Shown piece by piece: positions 41,999-49,746 of a DNA stretch of 64,000 nucleotides. The stretch's first letter is position 1; the number at the start of each line of letters is the position of its first letter. The stretch is taken from contig JBOFLF010000047.1 in NCBI GenBank assembly GCA_051657715.1, positions 1 through 64,000 on the forward strand, written 5' to 3'. Source of the DNA: JBOFBH01 sp051657715. GTDB lineage: Bacteria; Actinomycetota; Actinomycetes; Actinomycetales; Angustibacteraceae. The notes under the pieces are model-generated. The model searched no databases. It saw only the letters and a program-made list of their open reading frames with translations, and was not told where the DNA came from. Both the position numbers and the translations under genes were made by a program.

Positions 41999-43747
41999 GT
42001 GAACGCCTACGATGAGCCGGTGACGAAAAGGCCCGCGGCAAGCCCGACTTTGGCGCCTCCGGCCCAGCAGGTCGATAACACCGCTGGCGTCACCCACACT
42101 GCTGGCATCGATAGCGCTACTGGTGTCGATGAGACCAGCAGCGGGGAAAGGCTCACGAGCCGGCTGCGCGCTCATCTGGTCGGGCCGGTGGCCTCGTCCC
42201 GGCTGTGGGGGTGGTGGGGGCCGGTGGCGATCGCCGTGGTCGGCGGGTTCTTCCGGTTCTGGCAGCTGGGCCGGCCGCGCCAGCTGGTCTTCGACGAGAC
42301 GTACTACGTCAAGCAGGGGTCGTCGATGCTCGACTACGGCTACGAGCGGTCGGTCGCGCCGAGTCTGGCCAAGACCCCGGACCGGTTGTTCAGCAACGGC
42401 ACCACCGACGTGTGGGGTCCGGCGGCCGACTTCGTGGTGCACCCGCCGGCCGGCAAGTGGATGATCGCCGGCGGGCAGTGGCTGTTCGGCCAGGACAGCG
42501 CGTTCGGCTGGCGGTTCGCGGTCGCGCTGTGCGGCACCCTGTCGATCCTGATGCTGGCGCGGATCGGCCGGCGGCTGTTCGGCTCCACCCTGCTGGGGTG
42601 CGTCGCGGGCCTGCTGCTGGCGTTCGAGGGCCATCACTTCGTGCACAGCCGTACCGGGCTGCTGGACCTGTTCGTGATGTTCTGGGCGTTGGCCGCGTTC
42701 GGCGCGCTGCTCGTCGACCGAGACCGGTTCCGGGAGCGGCTGGCGGTGGCCGCGGCGCGGGCACGGCTCACCGGTGGCCCGGATCGGCTGACCGAGGCCC
42801 CGGATCGGCCAGCGGCGCGCCTGACCGGGCCGGGTCCACGGCTGTGGTGGCGACCGTGGCGACTGGTCGCCGGCGCGTGTTTGGGGGCGTGCTGCGCCAC
42901 CAAGTGGTCCGGCCTGTGGTTCCTGGTGGTCTTCGGGTTGCTGACCGTTCTGTGGGACGTCGGCGCTCGCCGAGCGGCCGGCGTCCGTGGCTGGCTGGCC
43001 GCCGGCCTGTGGCGGGACGGGGTGCCGGCGTTCCTGCTGGTCGTGCCGTCCGCGCTGGCCGCGTACCTGGCGTCGTGGGCGGGCTGGTTCGCCAGCCGGG
43101 ACGGGTGGGACCGGCAGTGGGGCGCCCAGCACCCCAGCGAGCACTTCGGGTTCGTGCCGGACGCGCTGCGGGGGCTGTGGCACTACCACCAGGAGGCGTA
43201 CCGGTTCCACGTCAAGCTCACCTCGCCGCACGACTACGAGGCGAACCCGTGGTCGTGGGTGGTGCAGGGGCGGCCGACGTCCTTCTTCTACGAGTCCAAG
43301 AAGCTCGGGCAGGAGGGCTGCGCGGTCGCCGACTGCAGCAAGGCGATCACCTCGCTCGGCACCCCGCTGCTGTGGTGGGGGGCGACGGTCGCGCTGCTGG
43401 TGCTGCTGGTGGTGTGGGCCGGCCGGCGGGACTGGCGGGCCGGGGCGATCTTGGCCGGGGTGGTCGCCGGGTACCTGCCGTGGTTCCTCTTCCAGGAGCG
43501 CACCATCTTCACGTTCTACGCGGTGGCGTTCGTGCCGTGGCTGGTGCTGGCGGTCACGTACGTCGTGGGCATGGTGCTCGGCCGCTCGGACGCGACGCCT
43601 CGTCGGCGCGCGATCGGGGCGAGCGTGGCCGGCTCGTACGTCGTGGGCTGCGTGGTGATGTTCTTTTTCTTCTGGCCGATCTACACAGCGCAGGTGATCC
43701 CCTACTCGCAGTGGGCAGATCGCATGTGGTTCCCCAGCTGGATCTGA
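41999..43747 (+). CDS. pmt: protein O-mannosyltransferase (PMT family, GT39)
   Basis: Transfers mannose from polyprenyl-phosphate-mannose to Ser/Thr of exported proteins (compare Rv1002c). After a hydrophilic N-terminal region of about 65 residues with an imperfect repeat (Thr-Ala-Gly-Val/Ile type), the first helix leads to LVFDETYYVKQG with the catalytic Asp-Glu pair. FEGHHFVHSRTGLLDLF and CCATKWSGLWFL are conserved PMT blocks, and the end shows WPIYTAQVIPYSQW. The length (582) fits the bacterial family. GTG 41999 is taken; GTG 42020 is possible. Secreted proteins such as the RpfB-like factor could be substrates (inference). Confidence 0.93.
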   Translation: MNAYDEPVTKRPAASPTLAPPAQQVDNTAGVTHTAGIDSATGVDETSSGERLTSRLRAHLVGPVASSRLWGWWGPVAIAVVGGFFRFWQLGRPRQLVFDETYYVKQGSSMLDYGYERSVAPSLAKTPDRLFSNGTTDVWGPAADFVVHPPAGKWMIAGGQWLFGQDSAFGWRFAVALCGTLSILMLARIGRRLFGSTLLGCVAGLLLAFEGHHFVHSRTGLLDLFVMFWALAAFGALLVDRDRFRERLAVAAARARLTGGPDRLTEAPDRPAARLTGPGPRLWWRPWRLVAGACLGACCATKWSGLWFLVVFGLLTVLWDVGARRAAGVRGWLAAGLWRDGVPAFLLVVPSALAAYLASWAGWFASRDGWDRQWGAQHPSEHFGFVPDALRGLWHYHQEAYRFHVKLTSPHDYEANPWSWVVQGRPTSFFYESKKLGQEGCAVADCSKAITSLGTPLLWWGATVALLVLLVVWAGRRDWRAGAILAGVVAGYLPWFLFQERTIFTFYAVAFVPWLVLAVTYVVGMVLGRSDATPRRRAIGASVAGSYVVGCVVMFFFFWPIYTAQVIPYSQWADRMWFPSWI

Positions 43748-44175
43748 TCGGCGGCTGTTGGCTCGACACCAGCCCGCAGCGCTGGTGTCAATGGACGCAA
43801 CGCCGAGGAAACGCCTCGCTCACGCGAGCCGACCATGATGGGTCGATGTACCCAGAGGGTTCCCGCCGATCAACCTCTAGGTGACCAAGCACCGGTCGCC
43901 GTACGGTGAGCGGAGCGGGGGCTGTTGACGACCCAGTTGCCTGTCGCCGGTGCCAGGCTCGATACCCGAGAGGCCCGGATGACCCGCACCCGACTCCTCG
44001 CCTTCTCCTCATCGCCGCCGACGGGCTCGTGCGCCACGTCGTTCACCCGCATGTCATCAGGAACGCCTGCAGGGACCTGCGCAGAGATCGTCGGGACGTC
44101 GCGACCAGGTATCGGCTGGCGCCGTAACAAGGACTGGATCGGTCGTCCTGGCGTCGGCCAAGTGCGTGGGGGCCG
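43748..44175. other. 428-bp gap without a supported gene
   Basis: The region starts with a clear hairpin after pmt (43765-43789) and a second small stem, CTCGC-TCAC-GCGAG, near 43818. Short open frames exist on both strands but none has a ribosome site or protein-like composition. No tRNA or small RNA structure is recognised. It marks the change from the conserved core to the accessory region. Confidence 0.6.
43765..43789 (+). terminator. hairpin downstream of pmt
   Basis: GACACCAGC and GCTGGTGTC form a perfect 9-bp stem with a 7-nt loop, 18 bp after the pmt stop. No T-tract follows, so if it terminates it is of the L-shaped actinobacterial type. Confidence 0.6.
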
Positions 44176-46068
44176 ATGAGTACGGCGCAGGCCAACGCGC
44201 TGATCGCGCGGTACCGAGAGGAGCTGGACCGGTACATCAAAGCGATGACCGGCAACCCGGGGGCCATCCAGGCGTTCGCGGCGAAGCTGGAAGCAAAGGC
44301 GCGAACGAACACCGCCAACCTGGACACCTTCAGCGATCTCGCCGCCACCGCCCGGGCCGGCTCGAGTTCGCCGGCCATCACCGCGTTCGCCGGCTCGGTC
44401 AGCAGTTTCGTCGGGGAGGCGGCGGGGATCGCGACCGCCTTGACCACCGGCGCGAATGCGCTGCACGCCGCCGCGGGCGTCTTGCCGGCGGCTCGTAACC
44501 GGGTGGTCTCCACTCGCAGCAGGTTCCTGAGTGATGCCGCTGCAGCACAGGCGAAGCACGCCAAGACGATCAAGGGTTTGGGTACGGTGCCGAATGCCCG
44601 GGCCGTCTCCCAGAAGGCGGACTCCGATCTCGTGCACGAGATCGAGCGGCTGGGGGAAAAAGCGCGCGGCGAAGCGAAGGAGGTCGAGGCCGACCTCAAC
44701 CACGTGTTGTTCAACGTCGCGAACACGCTTCGCGGGGCCGGCGTCTCGACCGACCTGTCGCGGTTCGCCCGCCAGTTCCGCTCGGACTACGGCGGAGTCT
44801 CCTGGGGGCCGTCGCGCAGCATGCTCAGCCTGTTCGGCCTCGGCCGGCCACGCCCCTACGACCAGGGGATTTCACTATCAGTCCCCGGACAGGACGTGGC
44901 ATTCGCACTCTCCGGAATGCCGTTCGTCACCACGGAGAACTTCACCCACTGGCTCAGCGACGGGGTCACGCCAGGGGCAGCGTTGCGGCGGTCCCTGCAG
45001 TCCTTGCTGGTCACCACACCCACCGACCTCATCATCATCGGCGGGTTCTCACCAGAGAACACCAAACTTTTCTACTCGGACAACACCACCGTCAATGATG
45101 TGGCGGCATTGGGCGTTGATTCAGTCATCAGCTACAGCTTGGAGAAAGGGGGGTGGTTCGTCAGTGACGTTTTAAGAAAGGGAAGATTCTTCACCTACCG
45201 CGGCGAGATCTATCTCTACAGCGGCATACCTCCGGTGGCCATTGGTTTTATGCCTGGCGCAACCAAGGGCTTTACCATGGTGTCGGACGCGCTCGTCCCG
45301 GAAGCTAAGAGCACAGACCCCAACAACAACGCCTACTGGCGGAATGTGCTGGCCGACTCCGCCGCCGTCGGGCTCGGCGTCTCCGTACCGGATGCCGCCT
45401 TTCGCTATGCCAGCATCTTCGCCGAGGATGCGGCGAATCCGTTTACCAAAGCGAACCTTTGGACGACCGCGGTTCTCTTTGCCAGCCCGTCGATGCAGAA
45501 CTACCTCTCAACCGTAGGTTTCGGGCCAGAACCGCCACACCCTCATGACCCGTTCTTTACGACCCAGCGCGGCGCTATCCAAGCCGTGGGAGGCTTCTTC
45601 GGTGAGGCCGATCATCTTCTCCGCAGCGGAACACCGGCGCCGAGTGATATCCCGGGGGTTAACTACATCCGAGGCTCGGTGAACCTGGCGCACACCATGG
45701 TCAACGACTTCCTCGAGCTGCCGTCGGACGCCCCCCTCGATCGAGCCAGGACGGCATTCAGCTCGGCCCTGTTCGATGTGCAGACCCACCCGTCGGATCG
45801 GTTCGACTCAGCAGTCGGCAACGCGCTCATGGGAGCCGCCGGAGCGATAGCGGTTCCCCCCTGGGAGCAATCCGCTTTGGACGTCCCCGGCCAGCAACCA
45901 CCGCAAGGCTTCTGGGGGAAAGCGTTCGAGCATCCCTTCCACCGGGCCTTCGGCTTTCCCGTTCCAGCGCCGCCGAGCCCGGTGGACCAGCCCGTCTACG
46001 CCGGGTACGAGCCACCCCCGCCTGACGCTCCACTGGATCCACCGCCGCCCCCTCGACGACCGCGGTAA
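44176..46068 (+). CDS. large ESX/LXG-like candidate secreted protein of unknown function
   Basis: I do not recognise a catalytic domain in this 630-residue protein. Residues 1-190 are Ala-rich and helical with two coiled-coil stretches (ALIARYREELDRYIKAM; SDLVHEIERLGEKARGEAKEVEADLNHVL), resembling the N-terminal secretion domains of WXG100/LXG-type effectors. The middle (about 210-560) is globular, contains hydrophobic strands such as TDLIIIGGF, and is coded by visibly less GC-rich DNA (about 44850-45800). The last 50 residues are Pro-rich. There is no signal peptide. Weak ribosome site (GGGGGCCG) before ATG 44176. It is followed 44 bp later by a small protein with a YxxxD motif. A type VII-secreted toxin or adhesin is possible; neither an immunity gene nor a secretion ATPase is in the window. 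Confidence 0.6.
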   Translation: MSTAQANALIARYREELDRYIKAMTGNPGAIQAFAAKLEAKARTNTANLDTFSDLAATARAGSSSPAITAFAGSVSSFVGEAAGIATALTTGANALHAAAGVLPAARNRVVSTRSRFLSDAAAAQAKHAKTIKGLGTVPNARAVSQKADSDLVHEIERLGEKARGEAKEVEADLNHVLFNVANTLRGAGVSTDLSRFARQFRSDYGGVSWGPSRSMLSLFGLGRPRPYDQGISLSVPGQDVAFALSGMPFVTTENFTHWLSDGVTPGAALRRSLQSLLVTTPTDLIIIGGFSPENTKLFYSDNTTVNDVAALGVDSVISYSLEKGGWFVSDVLRKGRFFTYRGEIYLYSGIPPVAIGFMPGATKGFTMVSDALVPEAKSTDPNNNAYWRNVLADSAAVGLGVSVPDAAFRYASIFAEDAANPFTKANLWTTAVLFASPSMQNYLSTVGFGPEPPHPHDPFFTTQRGAIQAVGGFFGEADHLLRSGTPAPSDIPGVNYIRGSVNLAHTMVNDFLELPSDAPLDRARTAFSSALFDVQTHPSDRFDSAVGNALMGAAGAIAVPPWEQSALDVPGQQPPQGFWGKAFEHPFHRAFGFPVPAPPSPVDQPVYAGYEPPPPDAPLDPPPPPRRPR

Positions 46069-46112
46069 CCACCCCGGCAGCGTTCATCACCCACCACGAG
46101 AAGAGGACAGCG

Positions 46113-46490
46113 ATGACTGGGTCCATCGACATCGTCAGCCGCCGGCTGATCGCGTTCGGGGCGCCGGCTGCCGCGCTGGCCACCCAGGTCGCCACCGAGG
46201 CCGACGACCTGGAGGGGATGACGATCCCCAAGGGCGCCTTCGGTCAGGTCCGCGGATCCACCGAGGTGGCGCATGCCGTGCCGCAGTTCGTGGACCAGAA
46301 CTCTGACAGCCTCAGCGAGGAGGGCCAGGGCATCGGGTTCTACTCGGAGACCGTGGAGCACGCCGGCCACGCTTATCGAGGCCTGGACCACGCCAATGCC
46401 GGGCAGGTCAAGGGCGTCACCTCGCTGTTGGCTTCATCAGGCAGCTCGGGTTTCGGGACCTACGGCATCAACACCCAGTTCCGCTTCTGA
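46113..46490 (+). CDS. small EspC/WXG100-like partner protein
   Basis: A 125-residue helical protein. The first helix (SIDIVSRRLIAFGAPAAALA) and a second region are followed by HAYRGLDHANAGQ, in which Y88-x3-D92 fits the general YxxxD/E type VII secretion signal that sits after the helical hairpin. The C-terminus is Gly/Ser-rich. EspC-like ESX-secretion-associated proteins have a similar size and layout. ATG 46113 has AAGAGGA at 5 nt. It lies 44 bp after the large protein gene and is probably co-transcribed and co-secreted. Family assignment is by pattern only. Confidence 0.6.
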   Translation: MTGSIDIVSRRLIAFGAPAAALATQVATEADDLEGMTIPKGAFGQVRGSTEVAHAVPQFVDQNSDSLSEEGQGIGFYSETVEHAGHAYRGLDHANAGQVKGVTSLLASSGSSGFGTYGINTQFRF

Positions 46491-46502
46491 CAGCATTGAT
46501 AC

Positions 46503-46518
46503 TCGAACTGATGTTCGA
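46503..46518 (+). promoter_or_regulatory. LexA (SOS) box upstream of alkB-type gene
   Basis: TCGAACTGATGTTCGA is a perfect match to the actinobacterial LexA operator TCGAAC-N4-GTTCGA. A -10-like TAGTAT lies at 46524-46529, and the ATG of the AlkB-type gene follows at 46539. The operator thus lies at the -35/-10 region, where LexA binding would block transcription until DNA damage. Confidence 0.9.
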
Positions 46519-46538
46519 TTTTTTAGTATGCTTGGTAC

Positions 46539-47171
46539 ATGCTGATTGGGGCCGTGCAGGAGTCGTTGCTGGGGTGCGGTGACGAGCCAGTTCAGCTGCG
46601 ATCTATCGCCTCAATTCGTCGCACCTGGCTCGGCGACGATGCGTGGGTTGATATCCGTACCAGCTGGCTTGGCGGGGCGGACCAGCTGCTGCGGCACCTG
46701 CTGGACGCGGTGCCGTGGCGGGCCGAGCGGCGGCGGATGTACGAGCGGGTGGTGGACGTGCCCCGGCTGGTCCGGCACTACGGCGAGGGCCGGCCGCTGC
46801 CGCACCCGGTATTGGCGCAAGCCCGGGACGAGTTGAGCGCGCACTACTGCGACGAGCTGGGCGAGCCGTTCCGGACGGCCGGCCTGTGCCTCTACCGGGA
46901 CGGTCGCGACAGCGTCGCCTGGCACGGCGACCGGGTCGGCCGTGGCGCCGACCACGACACCATGGTCGCGGTTCTCGGCGTCGGCGCGGCCCGGCCGCTC
47001 GCGCTGCGGCCCCGCGGCGGCGGCCCGGCCCGGCGGATCCCGCTCGGGCACGGCGACCTGGTGGTCATGGGCGGGTCCTGCCAACGCACCTGGGACCACG
47101 CGATCCTCAAAACCACCCGCCCGGTCGGCCCCCGGATCAGCATCCAATACCGCCCCCGCGGCGTCCTCTGA
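46539..47171 (+). CDS. AlkB-family 2-oxoglutarate/Fe(II) dioxygenase
   Basis: DNA/RNA repair demethylase of the AlkB type (210 residues). LYRDGRDSVAWHGDR holds the HxD iron ligands and the AlkB Asn/Arg-loop region, GHGDLVVMGGSCQRTWDHAILKT supplies the distal His in WDHAI, and PRISIQYRPR gives the two Arg that bind 2-oxoglutarate. All catalytic residues are present. It should reverse alkylation damage such as 1-methyladenine or 3-methylcytosine. ATG 46539 lies 20 bp after a perfect LexA box, so expression is probably SOS-induced. The gene is convergent with the second vapBC and separated from it by a strong hairpin. Confidence 0.92.
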   Translation: MLIGAVQESLLGCGDEPVQLRSIASIRRTWLGDDAWVDIRTSWLGGADQLLRHLLDAVPWRAERRRMYERVVDVPRLVRHYGEGRPLPHPVLAQARDELSAHYCDELGEPFRTAGLCLYRDGRDSVAWHGDRVGRGADHDTMVAVLGVGAARPLALRPRGGGPARRIPLGHGDLVVMGGSCQRTWDHAILKTTRPVGPRISIQYRPRGVL

Positions 47172-47247
47172 CCCGAGCGCCTCACCCAGTGCCCACGACC
47201 TCGGCCACATTCGACAGACCGGGACATGGCGGCTGCGTGACCAGCTA

Positions 47248-47292
47248 CACCTATCCGGTGACCTCGAGGCCGGGTCGCTCACCGGATAGGTG
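47248..47292. terminator. bidirectional hairpin between alkB-type gene and vapC
   Basis: CACCTATCCGGTGA (47248-47261) and TCACCGGATAGGTG (47279-47292) are perfect 14-bp inverted repeats with a 17-nt loop, placed between two convergent genes. The stem stability fits a bidirectional terminator. There is no T-run on either side. Confidence 0.65.
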
Positions 47293-47313
47293 ACTGCTAG
47301 CCCACGACCCGCC

Positions 47314-47706
47314 CTACGATCGAATCACTTGAACGTCAATACCGAGACGTGACACCTCAAGCAGCTTGGCGTCTGCGGTCACGATCGGAGCGAGCAGAGC
47401 CTGTGCAAGCACGACGTACGCTGCGTCGTACACCGTGAGATTCTCACGCAAGGCGACGACGGATCTCAGGTACTCGGTCATCAGATAACGCTCGATGTGA
47501 AGTGCCGTGAAATCCGCCAACGCCTCCCCCAGACGACGCTCGCTGAGCTTGCCTGCGAGGACGTGGCCGCGCAGGGCACTAGCCACCTCGAAGTCCAGCA
47601 ACGCGGGGGCGTGCAGCTCCTGCGTCGCAACGAGATCCAGGAGGTCGGGATGAGGTTGACCACCGACGAGCACATCGACAAGCGCCGACGAATCGACAAC
47701 GATCAC
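47314..47706 (-). CDS. VapC-type PIN-domain ribonuclease toxin (second module)
   Basis: A 130-residue PIN-domain RNase. IVVDSSALVDVLVG has the first Asp, LLDFEVASALRGHVLAGK the catalytic Glu, YDAAYVVLAQAL and IVTADAKLL the remaining acidic residues; the site appears complete. The ATG at 47706 overlaps the antitoxin stop by 4 bases. Its sequence is clearly different from the toxin at 26626, so the two modules were acquired separately. Confidence 0.93.
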   Translation of the reverse strand: MIVVDSSALVDVLVGGQPHPDLLDLVATQELHAPALLDFEVASALRGHVLAGKLSERRLGEALADFTALHIERYLMTEYLRSVVALRENLTVYDAAYVVLAQALLAPIVTADAKLLEVSRLGIDVQVIRS

Positions 47707-47945
47707 GAAACCTCGCGAACGCGGCGGACCTCGGCCACCGAGTCGGCCGTCAACGGCCCCCCCCGACGGTCCTGACGCGCCAAGCGGGCAACGATCTCCG
47801 CGTTGCTCGGATGACGCGCAAGCCGGTCCAGCTCCGCGCGGAGGAAAGCGGCCAACGTGATTCCCCGTTCGGCAGCCAATTGCTTCAGCGATTCGACGGT
47901 GGACTGTGGAACGTCCCGAACCTGCACCAAGGGCATGGCCCCCAT
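47703..47945 (-). CDS. VapB-type antitoxin (second module)
   Basis: An 80-residue antitoxin. PLVQVRDVPQSTVESLKQLAAERGITLAAFLRAEL is a FitA-like ribbon-helix-helix with its DNA-contacting first strand. The C-terminal basic/acidic stretch is the toxin-binding tail. ATG 47945 or ATG 47936 may be the start; the latter places the RHH strand at the very N-terminus. It should repress its own promoter through the heptamer repeat upstream. Confidence 0.88.
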   Translation of the reverse strand: MGAMPLVQVRDVPQSTVESLKQLAAERGITLAAFLRAELDRLARHPSNAEIVARLARQDRRGGPLTADSVAEVRRVREVS

Positions 47946-47946
47946 C

Positions 47947-47963
47947 GTATGCGAATGTATGCG
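47947..47963 (-). promoter_or_regulatory. heptamer direct repeat, likely vapBC operator
   Basis: GTATGCG-AAT-GTATGCG (10-bp spacing, one helical turn) lies immediately upstream of the antitoxin start. Read on the minus strand it also supplies a -10-like TACGAT a few bases before the ATG. Ribbon-helix-helix antitoxins bind such spaced short repeats. Confidence 0.5.
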
Positions 47964-47987
47964 CCTAGGCCATCAACCTCCACTACC

Positions 47988-48003
47988 GTTGTCACGTGAC
48001 AAC
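47988..48003. promoter_or_regulatory. perfect 16-bp palindrome, candidate repressor operator
   Basis: GTTGTCACGTGACAAC is fully self-complementary. It lies in the divergent spacer between the second vapBC and the oxidoreductase-like gene, 17 bp before the latter's GTG start. Its symmetry fits a TetR- or MarR-type dimer, but no such regulator gene is adjacent. Confidence 0.6.
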
Positions 48004-48020
48004 CAGTGCCGGAGGTGGAT

Positions 48021-48977
48021 GTGAAGGCGGTCGTCTACGACCGGTACGGGTCTGTCGACGTGTTGCGCGTTGCGGACGTCCCAACACCCGAGCCCGCTGC
48101 TGACCAGGTGCTCATCACAGTCGCCGCGACGTCGGTCAACCTCAGCGACTGGGAATGCCTGCGCGGATCACCCGCGTACGCCCGGATCGGCGGGCTGCGT
48201 TACCCCGCCCGCAGGACGCTCGGGTCGGACATCGCCGGCGTGGTGCACGCGGTCGGGCCAGGAGCCACCCGATTTCAACCCGGGGATGAGGTCTACGGCG
48301 ACAACCTCGCGCTCAAAGGCGGATTCGCGGAGTATGCGATCGCTCCGCAGTCCGCGCTAACCCGCAAACCAGCCGGGCTCACGTTCGCTGAGGCGGCCAC
48401 CATCCCGCAGGCCGGCGCGATCGCCTGGCAGGGCACGGGCAAGGCCGTCGCGGGCAGCCGGGTTCTGATCAACGGCGCCGGCGGGGGGTCTGGGGCTTTC
48501 GCCATCCAGCTGGCGAAGCGGCTCGGTGCGCACGTCACCGGTGTCGACAACGCCGCCAAACAGGACTTCATGCGATCGGTCGGCGCGGACGACGTGATCG
48601 ACTACCGCCTCGACGACTTCACCCGGACGACCCAGCCGTACCACCTGATCCTCGATCTGGTCGCAAGCCGGTCGGTGTTCGCCTACCGGCGCGCGCTGGC
48701 CACCGGCGGGACGTACCGGTGTGTGGGCGGGTCGACACGCGCGCTGCTGCGCGTGCTCACCCTCGGCGCAGTGGCCGGGCGGCTCACCGGCCGCTCGATC
48801 GGGGTGCTCGCCGTCAAGGAGGGACCGGGCCACTTCGAACCGGTAGCCGACCTGTGCGTCACCGGCGAGCTGAAGATCCACATCGACCGTACCGTCGCAC
48901 TCGAGGACGTCCCGGACGCTCTTGCCCACGTCGGCGCAGGAAAGACACTCGGCAAGGTCGTCGTCACCCCCTCCTGA
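48021..48977 (+). CDS. zinc-independent NAD(P)-dependent alcohol dehydrogenase / quinone oxidoreductase
   Basis: A medium-chain dehydrogenase/reductase of about 318 residues. KAVVYDRYGSVDVLRVADVPTPEPAADQVLI is the GroES-like start, GSDIAGVVHAVGPG and FQPGDEVYGDN follow, and VLINGAGGGSGAFAIQLAKRLGAHVTGV is the nucleotide-binding fold. The structural-zinc cysteines are absent, as in quinone oxidoreductases. GTG 48021 is chosen because GGAGG lies 5 nt upstream; GTG 48006 is an alternative. A perfect palindrome precedes it, suggesting a dedicated repressor. It may not belong to the PKS/NRPS cluster that follows. The substrate is unknown. Confidence 0.9.
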   Translation: MKAVVYDRYGSVDVLRVADVPTPEPAADQVLITVAATSVNLSDWECLRGSPAYARIGGLRYPARRTLGSDIAGVVHAVGPGATRFQPGDEVYGDNLALKGGFAEYAIAPQSALTRKPAGLTFAEAATIPQAGAIAWQGTGKAVAGSRVLINGAGGGSGAFAIQLAKRLGAHVTGVDNAAKQDFMRSVGADDVIDYRLDDFTRTTQPYHLILDLVASRSVFAYRRALATGGTYRCVGGSTRALLRVLTLGAVAGRLTGRSIGVLAVKEGPGHFEPVADLCVTGELKIHIDRTVALEDVPDALAHVGAGKTLGKVVVTPS

Positions 48978-48993
48978 CACGATCCCGAAGTCA

Positions 48994-49746
48994 TCACCCG
49001 GACCGGGTGGGGATGGACGCCGGTCCCACCTCTCGCTCACGGCGGGCCACGGTGATTGCCGTCAGAACCAGGCCTCGCCGGCACAACCACCGCCCGTCGA
49101 ACGCGGTCACCTCAGCGCCGTCGAGCACCGGACCAGGGACGAGCAGCCGAGCGCGGAATCGGCCGTCAGCGGGACCGAACCGCACCTCAGCGTTCTCGAA
49201 ACCCAACCATCGGCCGGTCAACGGGTACCACGCCTTATAGACGGACTCCTTCGCGCTGAAAAGGAGCCGATCGAACCGGACACGGCCCGTGTCGGGCAGC
49301 CTCACCCGCTCCGCCGCGCTGGCGACCGACGCGAGAACCCCGTCCGGCAATGGCGCATGCGGCTCTGCGTCCACCCCGACAGTCCACAGGTCAGCACTCC
49401 GGGCCACCACCGCGGCTCTGTAACCGTCACAGTGGGTGATGCTGCCGACGACGCCATCCGGCCAGATCGGCGCCCGTTTCTCGTCAGCGAGCAGAGGCCG
49501 GGTTGCGTAGCCCAACTGGGCGAGCGCCTCGCGGACGCATCGCCTGCCGGTGGCGTACTCCCGGCGGCGGCGTTCGACCGCACGGGCCACGACCCGTTCC
49601 TCGATCGGAAACAACGGCGCGGGTACGGCGTCGTCGAACGCCTCGACAGCCACGGCCCTGCGGGGCAGCACGTCTGCGATCATCGGCTCGCGTCCAGGCG
49701 GGCGCCGGAAGCGAGGACCATCCGATGCCCGTACCAGATCCGTCAT
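48994..49746 (-). CDS. 4'-phosphopantetheinyl transferase (EntD/Sfp-like)
   Basis: Attaches the phosphopantetheine arm from CoA to carrier proteins. VVGSITHCDGYRAAVVA contains the SITHC-type block, VGVDAEPHAPLP the Mg-binding GVDAE motif, and FSAKESVYKAWYPLTGRWLGFE the WxxKE-like SAKESVYKAW motif. About 250 residues, the EntD-type length in actinobacteria. The ATG at 49746 overlaps the upstream KAS III-like gene by 4 bases; a Met 21 codons later could also start. It would activate the PCP and ACP domains of the neighbouring cluster. Confidence 0.94.
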   Translation of the reverse strand: MTDLVRASDGPRFRRPPGREPMIADVLPRRAVAVEAFDDAVPAPLFPIEERVVARAVERRRREYATGRRCVREALAQLGYATRPLLADEKRAPIWPDGVVGSITHCDGYRAAVVARSADLWTVGVDAEPHAPLPDGVLASVASAAERVRLPDTGRVRFDRLLFSAKESVYKAWYPLTGRWLGFENAEVRFGPADGRFRARLLVPGPVLDGAEVTAFDGRWLCRRGLVLTAITVARREREVGPASIPTRSG

